Positions 8,406 through 16,916 of a DNA stretch of 64,000 bases are shown here, piece by piece (positions within the stretch are counted from its first letter, which is position 1; every line of letters begins with the position of its first letter). The position numbers and the translations under genes were made by a program. The notes below the pieces were generated by a model. It worked only from the letters and a program-made list of their open reading frames with translations, searched no databases and was not told where the DNA came from. The DNA comes from Methanomicrobiales archaeon HGW-Methanomicrobiales-2 (GTDB lineage Archaea > Halobacteriota > Methanomicrobia > Methanomicrobiales > Methanoculleaceae), in assembly GCA_002839645.1 (NCBI GenBank), contig PGYL01000002.1, positions 83,620 to 147,619 of the forward strand. The letters are read 5' to 3'.

Positions 8406-8649
8406 GTTTGAGAGTACCGTGGGATCTGAAGGCGAGTGAAAGCGGGCCCGGAGACTTTGAGCACGGTATCGAAAGGGGGAGGGTGGCGGAGCCCCCAGAA
8501 CAGGGGTCGGTAGGACGGATCACGAGGATTCATCCTTCGCGTGAGATCGTATGTTGCAGGAGGGTGCGGCCGGAGGATGGGGAGCGCCGTGAACCTGCGA
8601 ACAACACTACGCGGACACCGGAGCTAAAAAACGGAGGATAAGGAGCCCT

Positions 8650-9642
8650 TCACCGGATCTCGACACCCTTCAACCGCACTCCCGGCTCCTCGGTCACCAC
8701 GCCGACCACCCGGGCGTCGGGGATAACCGATTGGATCGCCGCCACGCTCTCCGCCGGGGCGACGAAGGCGTAGCCCATGCCCATGTTGAACGTGCGGTAC
8801 ATCTCCATATCGCTGATGCCGCCGTTCTCCTGCAGCCAGCGGAAGATGGGGGGGACCGCGAGGGGATCGGTGACGGAGAACCCGTACGCCGTGAGCCTCT
8901 GGAAGTTCAGGAGGCCTCCGCCGGTGATGTGGCACATCCCGTGGACGGTGCACGCCTCCGTCACCCGGAGCACCTCGTGGTAGATCCGGGTCGGCGTCAG
9001 GAGCTCTTCGCCGAGGGTCTTGCCGTTCGAGAGACGGGTGTCGTAGGAGGCGCAATCCTCGACGACCCGGCGGGCGAGCGTCAGTCCGTTGCTGTGGACG
9101 CCGCTCGAGGGGACGCCGACGATCTTATCGCCGGGGACGATCCCCTCGCCGGTGACGACCTTCTCCTTCTTCTGGACCCCGAGGCATGTTCCCGCCAGGT
9201 CGAGGCCGTTCACGAGCCCCTTGAGGGTCGCGGTCTCGCCGCCGACGATGTTCATATTCGCAAGTCTTGCCCCTTCGTTTAAGCCCTCGCCGATCTGGGC
9301 CATCTTCCCGGGCGAGAGCGCGTCGGTCGCAATGTAATCGACAAACGCCACCGGTTCGAGGTTCATCACGTAGAGGTCGTTGACGTTCATCGCGATGCAG
9401 TCGATCCCGACGGTATGCCAGTCACCGAGCGCGTCGGCGACGAGCATCTTGGTGCCGACGCCGTCGACCGCGAGCGCGAGGACATAGGGGCCGCAGTCGA
9501 TCAGCCCGGCAAAGTGCCCGACCTTCCCGACCATCGGGAAGGCACCGGTTCTCCGGTAGGTGAGCGAGTCGATCAGCGCCCGGACCGCCCGGGCCTCGAG
9601 ATCGATATCGACCCCGGCTTCGCGGTAGGTATGTTCAGTCAT
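8650..9642 (-). CDS. purM: Phosphoribosylformylglycinamidine cyclo-ligase
   Basis: A 330-residue AIR synthetase, which closes the imidazole ring in purine synthesis using ATP. Visible family features are REAGVDIDLEARAV at the N terminus, LAVDGVGTKMLVADALG, GIDCIAMNVNDLYVMN, VGGETATLKGLV, GVPSSGVHSNGLTLAR and ITGGGLLNFQRL. The length is normal. Its start overlaps the end of the aspartate kinase gene by eight bases, so the two are transcribed together although they belong to different pathways. Confidence 0.96.
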   Translation of the reverse strand: MTEHTYREAGVDIDLEARAVRALIDSLTYRRTGAFPMVGKVGHFAGLIDCGPYVLALAVDGVGTKMLVADALGDWHTVGIDCIAMNVNDLYVMNLEPVAFVDYIATDALSPGKMAQIGEGLNEGARLANMNIVGGETATLKGLVNGLDLAGTCLGVQKKEKVVTGEGIVPGDKIVGVPSSGVHSNGLTLARRVVEDCASYDTRLSNGKTLGEELLTPTRIYHEVLRVTEACTVHGMCHITGGGLLNFQRLTAYGFSVTDPLAVPPIFRWLQENGGISDMEMYRTFNMGMGYAFVAPAESVAAIQSVIPDARVVGVVTEEPGVRLKGVEIR

Positions 9643-11035
9643 CAGAATTCTCCGAGAGTCGGAATTCGTCGTGCAGCACCTGCAGGGCCCGTTTGCCGTC
9701 CCCGCCCTTCACGACGAACGAGACGTTCACCTCGCTTGAGCCCTGCGAGATCATCATGGTGTTGATAGAGGCCCGGCCGAGCGCGGAGAAGATCCGGCCG
9801 CCTGTCCCGGGGGTGCCGGCCATCCCCGCACCCACCACGGCGACCGCCGAGACATCCCGGTCGTAGGTTGCCTCACGCACGATGCCCTGCTTCACGATCG
9901 GGGTGAGGGCACAGATCGCGGCCTCCAGGTGAGACTCATCGATGATGAGGGAGATGTTGGCTTCACTTGAGCCCTGCGAGATCATCATGACGTTCACCTC
10001 CCGCTCCGCGAGCGCGGAAAAGATCGATTTTGCGACGCCGGGGCGGCCGATCATCTGCGCACCGTTGATGTTGATCAGGGCCACCTTCTCGATCAGGGCG
10101 ATGGCCTTGACCACCCGCTTCTCCTGGTGCTCATCGCGGAGGATGAGGGTGCCGGGAACTTCGGGCTTAAAAGAGTTCTTGACCCGGATCGGGATATCCT
10201 TCTGCATCGCGGGTTCGACCGACCGCGGGTGGAGCACCTTGGCGCCGAAGAAGGAGAGTTCCATCACCTCGAGGTAGGAGATGTCGTCGAGCACCCGGGC
10301 ATCCTTGATGATCCGGGGGTCGGAGGTCATCACCCCATCGACGTCGGTCCAGATCCAGATCTCGTCGGCATCGATCCCGGCCCCGACGACGGCGGCCGAG
10401 TAGTCCGAACCGCTCCGTCCGAGCGTGGTGATGACACCCTGCTCCGTCGCTCCCATGAAGCCCATGATAACCGGGACGGCATCGACGAGCAGCGGCGCGA
10501 CCCGGCTCCGGATGCTCGTCTCACTCGCCGGGAGGGCCCGGGCGTCTCCGTGGTTTGCGGTCGTGACGATCCCGGCCTCGACGCCGTCGAGGACGACCGA
10601 GGAGATGCCGCGCTGCCGGAGGGCAGCGCTCACGATCGGGGCGGACAACCGCTCCCCAAACGAGATGATGTAGTCGCGGGACCGGGGAGTCAGTTCCTTC
10701 AAGGTATGCACCGCGGTGAGGATGTTCTGTAGCCGGGTGAGCCGGTCGTCGATGACCGCCGTCACCTCACCGATGTAGTCGGGAGCCACCTCGCCGAGGA
10801 GCCGGGTGTGCCGGGTCCGCATCGCCGAAAGAAGTGTCCCGATCGGGGGCTGCTCCTTGCTCGTTATGACCTCGTCAGCCACCGCGACGATCTGGTCGGT
10901 GATCCCCGAGCATGCCGATACGACTACCGCGACCTCATCGCTTGCTTGCCTGTGTGATTCTACAATGTCTGCGACCCGCCGGATACAGTCTGCCTCTCCG
11001 ACGGAGGTGCCGCCAAATTTCATTAAAAGCCTCAT
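9635..11035 (-). CDS. lysC: Aspartate kinase
   Basis: A 466-residue monofunctional aspartate kinase, the first step from aspartate to Lys, Met, Thr and Ile. The N terminus MRLLMKFGGTSVG is the kinase signature; GRSGSDYSAAVVGAGI and WTDVDGVMTSDPRII follow. Two C-terminal ACT domains (about 310-380 and 390-460) each contain a MISQGSSE(A/V)N segment, the usual allosteric lysine/threonine sites. The gene is divergent from tfrA, with about 60 bases between them. Confidence 0.95.
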   Translation of the reverse strand: MRLLMKFGGTSVGEADCIRRVADIVESHRQASDEVAVVVSACSGITDQIVAVADEVITSKEQPPIGTLLSAMRTRHTRLLGEVAPDYIGEVTAVIDDRLTRLQNILTAVHTLKELTPRSRDYIISFGERLSAPIVSAALRQRGISSVVLDGVEAGIVTTANHGDARALPASETSIRSRVAPLLVDAVPVIMGFMGATEQGVITTLGRSGSDYSAAVVGAGIDADEIWIWTDVDGVMTSDPRIIKDARVLDDISYLEVMELSFFGAKVLHPRSVEPAMQKDIPIRVKNSFKPEVPGTLILRDEHQEKRVVKAIALIEKVALININGAQMIGRPGVAKSIFSALAEREVNVMMISQGSSEANISLIIDESHLEAAICALTPIVKQGIVREATYDRDVSAVAVVGAGMAGTPGTGGRIFSALGRASINTMMISQGSSEVNVSFVVKGGDGKRALQVLHDEFRLSENSDD

Positions 11036-11095
11036 TCTGGCTCACATGTCCCCTGCAATTACTTTATGGTATTATACAACGCACCGATTAATAAG

Positions 11096-12724
11096 ATGCT
11101 TGTAGACGAGATTGTGGACGCGCACGTGCTGGTTATCGGAAGCGGCGGCGCCGGAGTGCGGGCTGCCATTGAGGCCTCCCGGTACGGCGGCGTGGTCCTG
11201 GTCTCAAAGACCATCGCCGGCAAAGGCGGGTGCACGACGATGGCGGAAGGCGGCTTCAACGCCGTGTTGCGGGACCAGGACTCCGTTCTGGTACACCGCG
11301 AGGATACGCTGAAAGGTGGGGCATACTTAAACGACCCCGCGCTCGTGGATGCACTGACCCATGAGGCACCGGAGCGGATCGCGGATCTCATCCGGTGGGG
11401 TGCGGTCTTCGACGTCACGGATGACCGGCAGGTGGCACAGCGGCCGTTTGGCGGGCAGCGGTTCCCCCGGACATGCTACGCCGGGGATCGGACCGGCCAT
11501 GAGATGATCATGACCCTCCTCGACCGCCTCGACGCGACCGATACACGGCTCTACCAGGAGGTCTCGGTCATCGACCTCATAAAAGATGAGAATGGTGCGG
11601 TCGCCGGTGCCATCGCACTGGACCGGGATGGGAGCCTCATGCTCTTCCGGTCCGACGCCACGGTGCTTGCGACCGGCGGGGGAACACAGGCCTACGACAT
11701 ATCCACGAACTCCGCCGCCGGGACCGGCGACGGATTTGCCATGGCCTACCGTGCGGGGGCGGAGCTGATCGATATGGAGATGGTCCAGTTCCACCCCACG
11801 GGTGCGGTCTATCCCTACGATGCCCGCGGCCGCCTGGTGACGGAGGCGGTTCGGGGCGAAGGGGGAATCCTCTTAAACGCGCGACGGGAGCGGTTCATGG
11901 AGCGCTACGATCCCGAACGGATGGAGCTCTCCACCCGGGACGTGGTGGCCCGGGCGATCGCGACCGAGGTGCTGGAGGGCCGGGGGACGAACCGTGGCGG
12001 GGTCTACCTGGACGTGACCCACCTCCCGAGAGAGCGGATCGAGGCCCGGCTTCCGGTGATGCTCGAGCAGTTCCTCGCCTACGGTGTGGACATCAGGAGG
12101 GAACCGATGGAGGTGGCGCCCACCGCCCACCATATCATGGGTGGTCTCCGGATCACCCCTGAGTGCCGGACGACCATCCCCGGTCTCTTCGCCTGTGGGG
12201 AAGTTTCCGGTGGGGTGCACGGCGCAAACCGCCTCGGCGGCAATGCACTCGCGGAGACGCAGGTCTTCGGGAAACGTGCCGGGGAGTTCGCCGGGAGGTC
12301 GCCGGAGAGGAACGGTCAGGTCGATGCCGGCCAGATTGACGAGAAGATCCATATGCTCGATGCTTTCCTGGAGGGGACCGTGAGCCCCGCAACGGTCCGC
12401 AAGGACCTGAAACTCACGATGTGGAACCAGGCAGGAATCTTCCGGAACGCCCCCGATCTCCGGACGGCGCTTGCGCATATCCGCGGGCTCGCCGATCAGC
12501 GGCTCTGCGCCGCCTCGACCGCAAACCTTCTCGAGTGCTGCACGGTCCGGAACATGTGCACCACAGCATCCCTGATCGTGAGGTGCGCCCTGCTCCGGCC
12601 CGAGAACCGGGGGGCCCACGTCCGGCGGGATGCGGAGAAGACAGACCCGGCGACGTCGCCGTTCTGCCACACTTACGCCTCGATCTCCCGGGAAGGGATC
12701 GAGCGGCGGGAGGTGCCGGCATGA
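11096..12724 (+). CDS. tfrA: Thiol:fumarate reductase, flavoprotein subunit
   Basis: A 542-residue FAD protein of the succinate dehydrogenase/fumarate reductase family. VLVIGSGGAGVRAAIEAS binds FAD, followed by MAEGGFNAVL, RTCYAGDRTGHEM, ATGGGTQAYDISTNSAAGTGDG, and CGEVSGGVHGANRLGGNALAETQVFG. Followed directly by tfrB, it fits the methanogen enzyme that reduces fumarate with coenzyme M and coenzyme B, giving succinate and the heterodisulfide. ATG 11096 is preferred over 11066, because TTATGGTATTATAC at about 11064 looks like the TATA box. Its TGA overlaps the tfrB ATG. Confidence 0.9.
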   Translation: MLVDEIVDAHVLVIGSGGAGVRAAIEASRYGGVVLVSKTIAGKGGCTTMAEGGFNAVLRDQDSVLVHREDTLKGGAYLNDPALVDALTHEAPERIADLIRWGAVFDVTDDRQVAQRPFGGQRFPRTCYAGDRTGHEMIMTLLDRLDATDTRLYQEVSVIDLIKDENGAVAGAIALDRDGSLMLFRSDATVLATGGGTQAYDISTNSAAGTGDGFAMAYRAGAELIDMEMVQFHPTGAVYPYDARGRLVTEAVRGEGGILLNARRERFMERYDPERMELSTRDVVARAIATEVLEGRGTNRGGVYLDVTHLPRERIEARLPVMLEQFLAYGVDIRREPMEVAPTAHHIMGGLRITPECRTTIPGLFACGEVSGGVHGANRLGGNALAETQVFGKRAGEFAGRSPERNGQVDAGQIDEKIHMLDAFLEGTVSPATVRKDLKLTMWNQAGIFRNAPDLRTALAHIRGLADQRLCAASTANLLECCTVRNMCTTASLIVRCALLRPENRGAHVRRDAEKTDPATSPFCHTYASISREGIERREVPA

Positions 12725-14184
12725 AAGAGATCACCCTCCGGGTCGCCCGCTACGACCCCGCCGTCGACGACGAGCCCCATTTCGAGGAGTATACGGTCCG
12801 GGTCAACGAGGGCGCCCGGGTGCTCCACGCACTCCACGCGGTCCACGACGAGCACGACCCGACGCTCGCCTACCGTTACTGTTGCGGGTCGGGGCAGTGC
12901 GGGAGCTGCGCCGTCCGGGTGGACGGGACGCCCGGTCTTGCCTGCATGGAGGAGGCCCGCGACGGCATGACGATCGAGCCGCTGGACTTCCCGATTTTGA
13001 AGGACCTGACGGTGGATATGAGCCCGGTCATCGCAAAGATCGCCCGGATATGCCCGGCGCCGGATGCAGGACTCCCGACCCAGGAGGAGATCGAGGCTAT
13101 CAAGCCGCTCCGGGACTGCATCGAGTGCCTCTCCTGCGTCTCGGCCTGCCCGGCGCTCCAGGTGACGGACTTCGCCGGCCCGACGGTGCTGCGGCAGGAG
13201 ATGCGCCTCGCCCTCGACCCCCGCGACTCGGGGGACCGGATCACCGATGCCATAGAGAAAGGGCTCTTTTACTGCACGACCTGCAAGCGGTGCCTGGAGG
13301 TCTGCCCGAAGGAGATCGATGTCCCGGGGAAGGCGATCGAGAAACTCCGTGAGATCGCGAACCGCCGCGGGCTGACCCTCCCCCGCCACCAGGAGGTAGC
13401 GAAGATGGTGCAGGAGACGGGACGGAGCGTCGAGCGGACAAAAACCACGTTCCTCGAACAGGTGCCCGAAGTGATCGAGCCCATCGGGCCCGTCCGTGGC
13501 GAGGTCGGGTTCTTCGTCGGGTGCATGTTCAACGGCCGGGTGCCGCAGACGGCGCTCGACGCGATGGAGGTCATGAAGCGCAACGGCATCCGGGTGATCG
13601 TCCCCCACGACCAGGTCTGCTGCGGCTCGCCGCTTATCCGGACGGGGCAGACGTCGTATGTCGCCGACCTGAAGCAGAAGAACATCGAGGCCTTCGCCCG
13701 CCGGGGGATCAAGACCGTGATGACGATCTGCGCAGGGTGCGGGGCGACGCTGAAGAACGATTACGAGACGCCGTTCGTGGTAAAAGACGTCACCGAGATC
13801 CTGACGGAGTACGGGATCGAACTCCCGGCGAAGCTCGATATCACGGCGACCTACCACGACCCCTGTCACCTCCTCCGGGGCCAGGGGATCAGCGAGGAAC
13901 CGCGGGCCCTGCTCCGCCTGGGGGTCAGGGAATTCGTCGAGATGCCGACGCAATGCTGCGGCGCCGGCGGCGGTGTCCGGTCGGGGGTGCCTGAGGAGGC
14001 AAAGGCGCTCGGCGCAAAGCGCGATGAGTGCATCAAGGCGACCGGCGCGGACGTGGTGGTGACAGTCTGCCCGTTCTGCGAGTTTCATATCGCCGACTGC
14101 ACGGACACGCCGGTGAAGAACCTGGTGACGGTGCTGCTCGAAGGTTACAAAAAGAAGGACGCGGAACGGAAGGGATCTGCGTGA
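12721..14184 (+). CDS. tfrB: Thiol:fumarate reductase, iron-sulfur/CCG subunit
   Basis: A 487-residue protein. An N-terminal 2Fe-2S ferredoxin (CCGSGQCGSC near residue 57) is followed by two 4Fe-4S motifs (CIECLSCVSACP and CTTCKRCLEVCP). Two CCG domains like those of HdrB come last (C...VCCGSP...CAGC and CHLL...QCCGAGGG...CPFC). This order is that of TfrB, where the CCG part handles the CoM/CoB thiols and the clusters pass electrons to TfrA. It starts with ATGA overlap on tfrA. Length and motifs are intact. The first TfrB codons are in a different frame from a long open stretch upstream, which is an artefact of high GC. Confidence 0.92.
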   Translation: MKEITLRVARYDPAVDDEPHFEEYTVRVNEGARVLHALHAVHDEHDPTLAYRYCCGSGQCGSCAVRVDGTPGLACMEEARDGMTIEPLDFPILKDLTVDMSPVIAKIARICPAPDAGLPTQEEIEAIKPLRDCIECLSCVSACPALQVTDFAGPTVLRQEMRLALDPRDSGDRITDAIEKGLFYCTTCKRCLEVCPKEIDVPGKAIEKLREIANRRGLTLPRHQEVAKMVQETGRSVERTKTTFLEQVPEVIEPIGPVRGEVGFFVGCMFNGRVPQTALDAMEVMKRNGIRVIVPHDQVCCGSPLIRTGQTSYVADLKQKNIEAFARRGIKTVMTICAGCGATLKNDYETPFVVKDVTEILTEYGIELPAKLDITATYHDPCHLLRGQGISEEPRALLRLGVREFVEMPTQCCGAGGGVRSGVPEEAKALGAKRDECIKATGADVVVTVCPFCEFHIADCTDTPVKNLVTVLLEGYKKKDAERKGSA

Positions 14185-14297
14185 ATCCCAATAACTCTTT
14201 TTACGGATGATTGACGACTTGAAAGTAGTTTAGATCTATTCCAGCGGACTGCCGTTCGATATCTTTATCTCGTCGACAGGATCTCCTCGTCGACTAC

Positions 14298-14709
14298 ATG
14301 GGCCGCGATACGTTCCGGTCATTTTCCGAAGACCTCCTGGCGCGAGGATTCTATTTCCTGAACTCCGACGACATCGGGGGGATCTACTCGATGCTCTGCG
14401 GCAGGCTTGCCGTGCGGATCGCCGGGGCAGGGAGGATCATCCCGAACGTCGAGAGGAAGTTCAAGAAAGATGACTTCGATCGTTATGCGATGTCCAGGGC
14501 GAAGGCGGTAGAATTCGACGACATCCGGTTCTTCGTATCGCCCATCGAGCTGCAGATTCCCTACAAACTCTATCTCGGGAGCGACAAGGATACCGAGGAT
14601 GCAGTCTATCTCTGGGTGTTGTTCCGGGAGATGCTGGACGGCGATCTCCTGCGAACCGTTCATGGAGCGCCTGCAGGTCCGGGGGGAGCAGTATGGAATT
14701 GAGGTTTGA
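14298..14709 (+). pseudogene. Nucleotidyltransferase-related hypothetical protein, apparent frameshift near the 3' end
   Basis: ATG 14298 opens a frame of 134 codons ending at 14702. Its first 118 residues read smoothly (SRAKAVEFDDIRFF, ELQIPYKLYLGSDKDTEDAVYLW), resembling the C-terminal part of AbiEii/MNT-related archaeal proteins as I remember them. The last residues (RTVHGAPAGPGG) do not. Shifting frame at about 14650 gives EPFMERLQVRGEQYGIEV and a stop at 14707-14709, a far more natural ending. I therefore read a one-base frameshift (real or sequencing error). No GSxxRGxxxxxSD motif is present, so nucleotidyl transfer is not supported. A TATA-like ATATCTTTATC lies about 30 bases upstream. 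Confidence 0.5.
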
Positions 14710-14923
14710 CCGCGAGAAGAACCGGCAGGAGCGGTTGGCCTTTGCCCGGAGACATGCCCTCCGGGTCAAAAGTGTCCCAAACGAGGTGTGGAGCCGCGAT
14801 CAGGCCGACCTGATCGACGCGTTCTTTGAGAATGCCCGGAACTTCGCTCTTTCCCGATCCGAGTACCTCCGGGTGCACCAGGCCCGGCGGCACCGCCTCG
14901 AACCGGTGCACGGCGACGGGTAA
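14693..14923 (+). CDS. Small hypothetical protein, partner of the upstream gene
   Basis: A 76-residue basic protein (MELRFDREKNRQERLAFARRH..., SVPNEVWSRDQADLIDAFFENARNF). It overlaps the preceding gene by 10 bases, or 17 if the frameshift is corrected, so the two are translationally coupled. Two-gene modules of this kind, a small helical protein next to a nucleotidyltransferase-like one, resemble toxin-antitoxin pairs; no activity can be assigned. The last 12 residues (arginine-rich) may be a variable tail. Confidence 0.55.
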   Translation: MELRFDREKNRQERLAFARRHALRVKSVPNEVWSRDQADLIDAFFENARNFALSRSEYLRVHQARRHRLEPVHGDG

Positions 14924-14969
14924 CTTCAGGCAGGGCGGACAGAACCGTTTCCAGCCATTGGTTCAAATA

Positions 14970-14985
14970 TGTTCCACGTGGAACA
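14970..14985. other. parS-like perfect palindrome
   Basis: TGTTCCACGTGGAACA is a perfect 16-bp palindrome in an intergenic region. It matches the bacterial centromere site parS (TGTTTCACGTGAAACA and close variants) apart from the symmetrical T/C and A/G at positions 5 and 12. A ParB-family partner is not encoded in this window. Confidence 0.45.
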
Positions 14986-15067
14986 GAATGCGTCCATGCA
15001 GATCGTTTTACTTCTAACCGGGGGACCTGAACCTCCGAAAACCTGCCAGGGATTCGGACATTTCGCG

Positions 15068-15295
15068 TGACGCAACATCTCTTCTGAGATGGCCCGAACC
15101 GACGTAAACCGAGCTCCCTTTTGCTGTTTGCTTCCCGTATTGTGCCAGTAGGTGGACGTGCGCCCTGAAAAGGTGGTACGACACCCATCCTTACACCGGC
15201 GGAGGCTTCTCCGTCATCCATCCGGCGAGAGTTACCAGATGTTCATGCTCTCGAACCCGCCGCAGATGTTAGTGTTGTTGACAGGGATCCCGCCC
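15068..15295. repeat. Imperfect direct repeat, copy 1
   Basis: This stretch aligns with 16154-16366 in the same orientation. Shared blocks are TGACGCA(A/G)CATCTCT, CCGACGTAA, the 18-base ACACCCATCCTTACACCG run, and the segment containing GTTCATGCTCTCGAACC. The two copies enclose the HEPN/MNT pair. On the minus strand the end of each copy codes for [13 protein letters not shown]. The remaining sequence from 14986 to 15067 holds nothing recognised. Confidence 0.75.
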
Positions 15296-15324
15296 TTATA
15301 GATGCAGATCCATGCATCAGTCAT
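15232..15324 (-). pseudogene. 30-codon remnant paralogous to the ORF at 16289-16601
   Basis: A short frame reads MTDAWICIYKGGIPVNNTNI then [10 protein letters not shown] and stops. Its last 15 residues match the C terminus of the frameshifted gene at 16289-16601 ([15 protein letters not shown]) almost exactly. The rest of that protein is absent. I read it as the end of a duplicated gene left in the direct repeat; a functional micro-protein is possible but unsupported. Confidence 0.4.
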
Positions 15325-15333
15325 CGATTGCGC

Positions 15334-15699
15334 TTAACCCGACAAAGACCCATCAGCTAGGTCATTCCGGAGGGCCTGCATCGCTGATCTGAGTGGCGGG
15401 ATGTCCTCCCGAATCGTCCTCCAAATGATCACCCTGTTGACACCGAAGTAGGCATGGATCAGTTTGTCACGCATGCCAGCCATCTCGGTCCAGGGATATC
15501 CGGGGTTGCTTTCCCGGACCTCTCGGGGGATGCACTTGGCCGCCTCACCGATCACTTCCAGCGCTCGCGTGACTGCGTAGACGGTCTTGTCGTCCTCAAA
15601 GAACTCCTCGTACGACATCCCCCGGGTGAAGTTCTCAATCTTATCGACAGCATCAAGGATATCATCCAGATAATCCAGGGCGCTTCGTGGAACCGTCAT
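15334..15699 (-). CDS. HEPN-domain toxin (DUF86, HepT-like)
   Basis: A 121-residue DUF86/HepT-family protein. The C-terminal helix carries RDKLIHAYFGV, the R-X4-H-X-Y motif of HEPN RNases; the Tyr is the residue AMPylated by the cognate MntA in characterised pairs. Upstream helices ALEVIGEAAKCIPREVRE are also typical. Its ATG overlaps the stop of the nucleotidyltransferase gene (ATGA), so antitoxin is translated first and toxin is coupled to it. Acts in the cytoplasm as an RNase held in check by MNT. Confidence 0.9.
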   Translation of the reverse strand: MTVPRSALDYLDDILDAVDKIENFTRGMSYEEFFEDDKTVYAVTRALEVIGEAAKCIPREVRESNPGYPWTEMAGMRDKLIHAYFGVNRVIIWRTIREDIPPLRSAMQALRNDLADGSLSG

Positions 15700-16013
15700 A
15701 CGTAGAGAACCTCGTTCAAGATACGGTGGCCGATACGGGGCTTGAGTGCGCTCTTTTCAACCAGGTCCACCTTCCTTCCGAGGATCTCGGAGAGGTACCG
15801 CTCGAGCCTGAGGAACCCGAAGATCCCCGGCACCTCGGAGAACTCGACCAGGATGTCCACGTCGCTTCCCTCGTGCTCCTCACCGCGCCGGCACGAGCCG
15901 AAGATGCCGATCGACCCGACGTGATAGGTCTCCTCCAGGTACGCCTTCTTCCCCCGGAGAATAGCGGTGATCCTCGCGCACTCCCCACCGGGCTCGCAGG
16001 TGACGGTATCCAT
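15696..16013 (-). CDS. MNT-type nucleotidyltransferase antitoxin (MntA-like)
   Basis: A 105-residue minimal nucleotidyltransferase with the catalytic GSCRRGEEHEGSDVDILVEF pattern near residues 34-53. It matches antitoxins that AMPylate HEPN toxins. ATG 16013 gives the usual family length. A GTG at 16067 would add 18 residues, but ATCTATACA about 30 bases upstream of the ATG looks like its TATA box. The pair is enclosed by the imperfect repeats at 15068 and 16154. Confidence 0.9.
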   Translation of the reverse strand: MDTVTCEPGGECARITAILRGKKAYLEETYHVGSIGIFGSCRRGEEHEGSDVDILVEFSEVPGIFGFLRLERYLSEILGRKVDLVEKSALKPRIGHRILNEVLYV

Positions 16014-16153
16014 TCTGATCGGATATGGGCCGTTCTCTCTTGTATAGATATCCCCACGCCGATCCACGGCTATGGCCCAGGGGCGGGGGCTGGCCGAGAT
16101 CCAGCTAACCGGACGGAACTTAGGGACCGCATCGGAGTATACATCAACCGGGA

Positions 16154-16366
16154 TTGACGCAGCATCTCTGCCGCGACACCCCCGACCGACGTAACCCGAT
16201 ATCCATTCTTCATATCACACCGGCAGACGAGTGTGTGCCCTGAAGAGCGGCACGACACCCATCCTTACACCGGCGGAGGTCTTCTCTGTCACCTCTCGAG
16301 CGCCCGGTACCAGACGTTCATGCTCTCGAACCCGCCGCAGATGTTGGTGTTGTTGACGAGGGTTCC
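16154..16366. repeat. Imperfect direct repeat, copy 2
   Basis: Second copy of the element at 15068-15295 (see there for the matching blocks). In this copy the coding part continues upstream into a longer, frameshifted gene, so copy 2 is probably the parental sequence. Confidence 0.75.
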
Positions 16367-16601
16367 TCCCCAGGCGTACCCCGCCCGGGCGATGGTGAAG
16401 GCGGTCTTCATCTCGGCCGCCCGCATCTCCTCCAGCGCCCGCCGGTCGTCCTGCCCGAACGATACGCCGAGCAGCCGCTCGAACGTGGAGATATAGTGAT
16501 CGCATGCCGGACCTGCCACCCCCAGTTCCGCCACACTTCGGCGGCGGCACCTGCATCATCCTTTCTGCTATCTCCTGCCGGTTGTTAGATAAAATGGTCA
16601 T
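16289..16601 (-). pseudogene. Hypothetical protein, frameshifted
   Basis: An ATG at 16601 starts [16 protein letters not shown] and runs to about 16537. A one-base shift there joins QVPPPK to [19 protein letters not shown] in the frame that ends at 16289 ([20 protein letters not shown]). The combined protein would be about 103 residues, which reads as one helical domain with a Gly/Cys-containing end. I do not recognise the family. Without the shift, only an 81-codon GTG-started frame (16289-16534) would be translated. The 140 bases upstream of 16601 show no gene. Confidence 0.45.
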
Positions 16602-16739
16602 TTGCAGGTTCTCCGGATCACACTGTACCGCCAACCACATAGCAGGACCGATCTCAGATTAACGTAACCTAAACGGCAAACAGAGCATCTAAAATAGATA
16701 TTGCTGGATGGAGCGCCCTGCCCCGGTGGTTCGCGGGGG

Positions 16740-16916
16740 TCAGCCCTGCTCTTCGCCGCGTTTCAGGAGCACCATACTCGTGAAGATGCCGGAGAAGACG
16801 ACCTGCATCCCGGCGAGGAAGAGGGCCAGCGCCCAGACGGCGTTTGCGATCTGGAAGAGCGGGCCGAACCCGGTGGCAGCCCAGTCCCGGAGGATCCCGA
16901 GCCCGACGAGGCCGCC
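16740..16916 (-). pseudogene. C-terminal fragment of a membrane glycosyltransferase (GT2-like)
   Basis: Minus-strand codons read LGILRDWAATGFG then LFQIANAVWALALFLAGMQV and FSGIFTSMVLLKRGEEQG followed by a stop. This resembles the two-helix C-terminal membrane region of archaeal family 2 glycosyltransferases. Nothing upstream of about 16916 continues it, since that sequence belongs to aglB on the other strand. It is a 5'-truncated remnant of about 58 codons. The longer minus-strand frame that seems to extend it to 19025 is the antisense of aglB. Confidence 0.5.

Noticed and set aside
12673..14088. Long minus-strand frame opposite tfrB
   Set aside because: The plus strand encodes a complete TfrB with all cysteine motifs; the antisense frame is a GC artefact.
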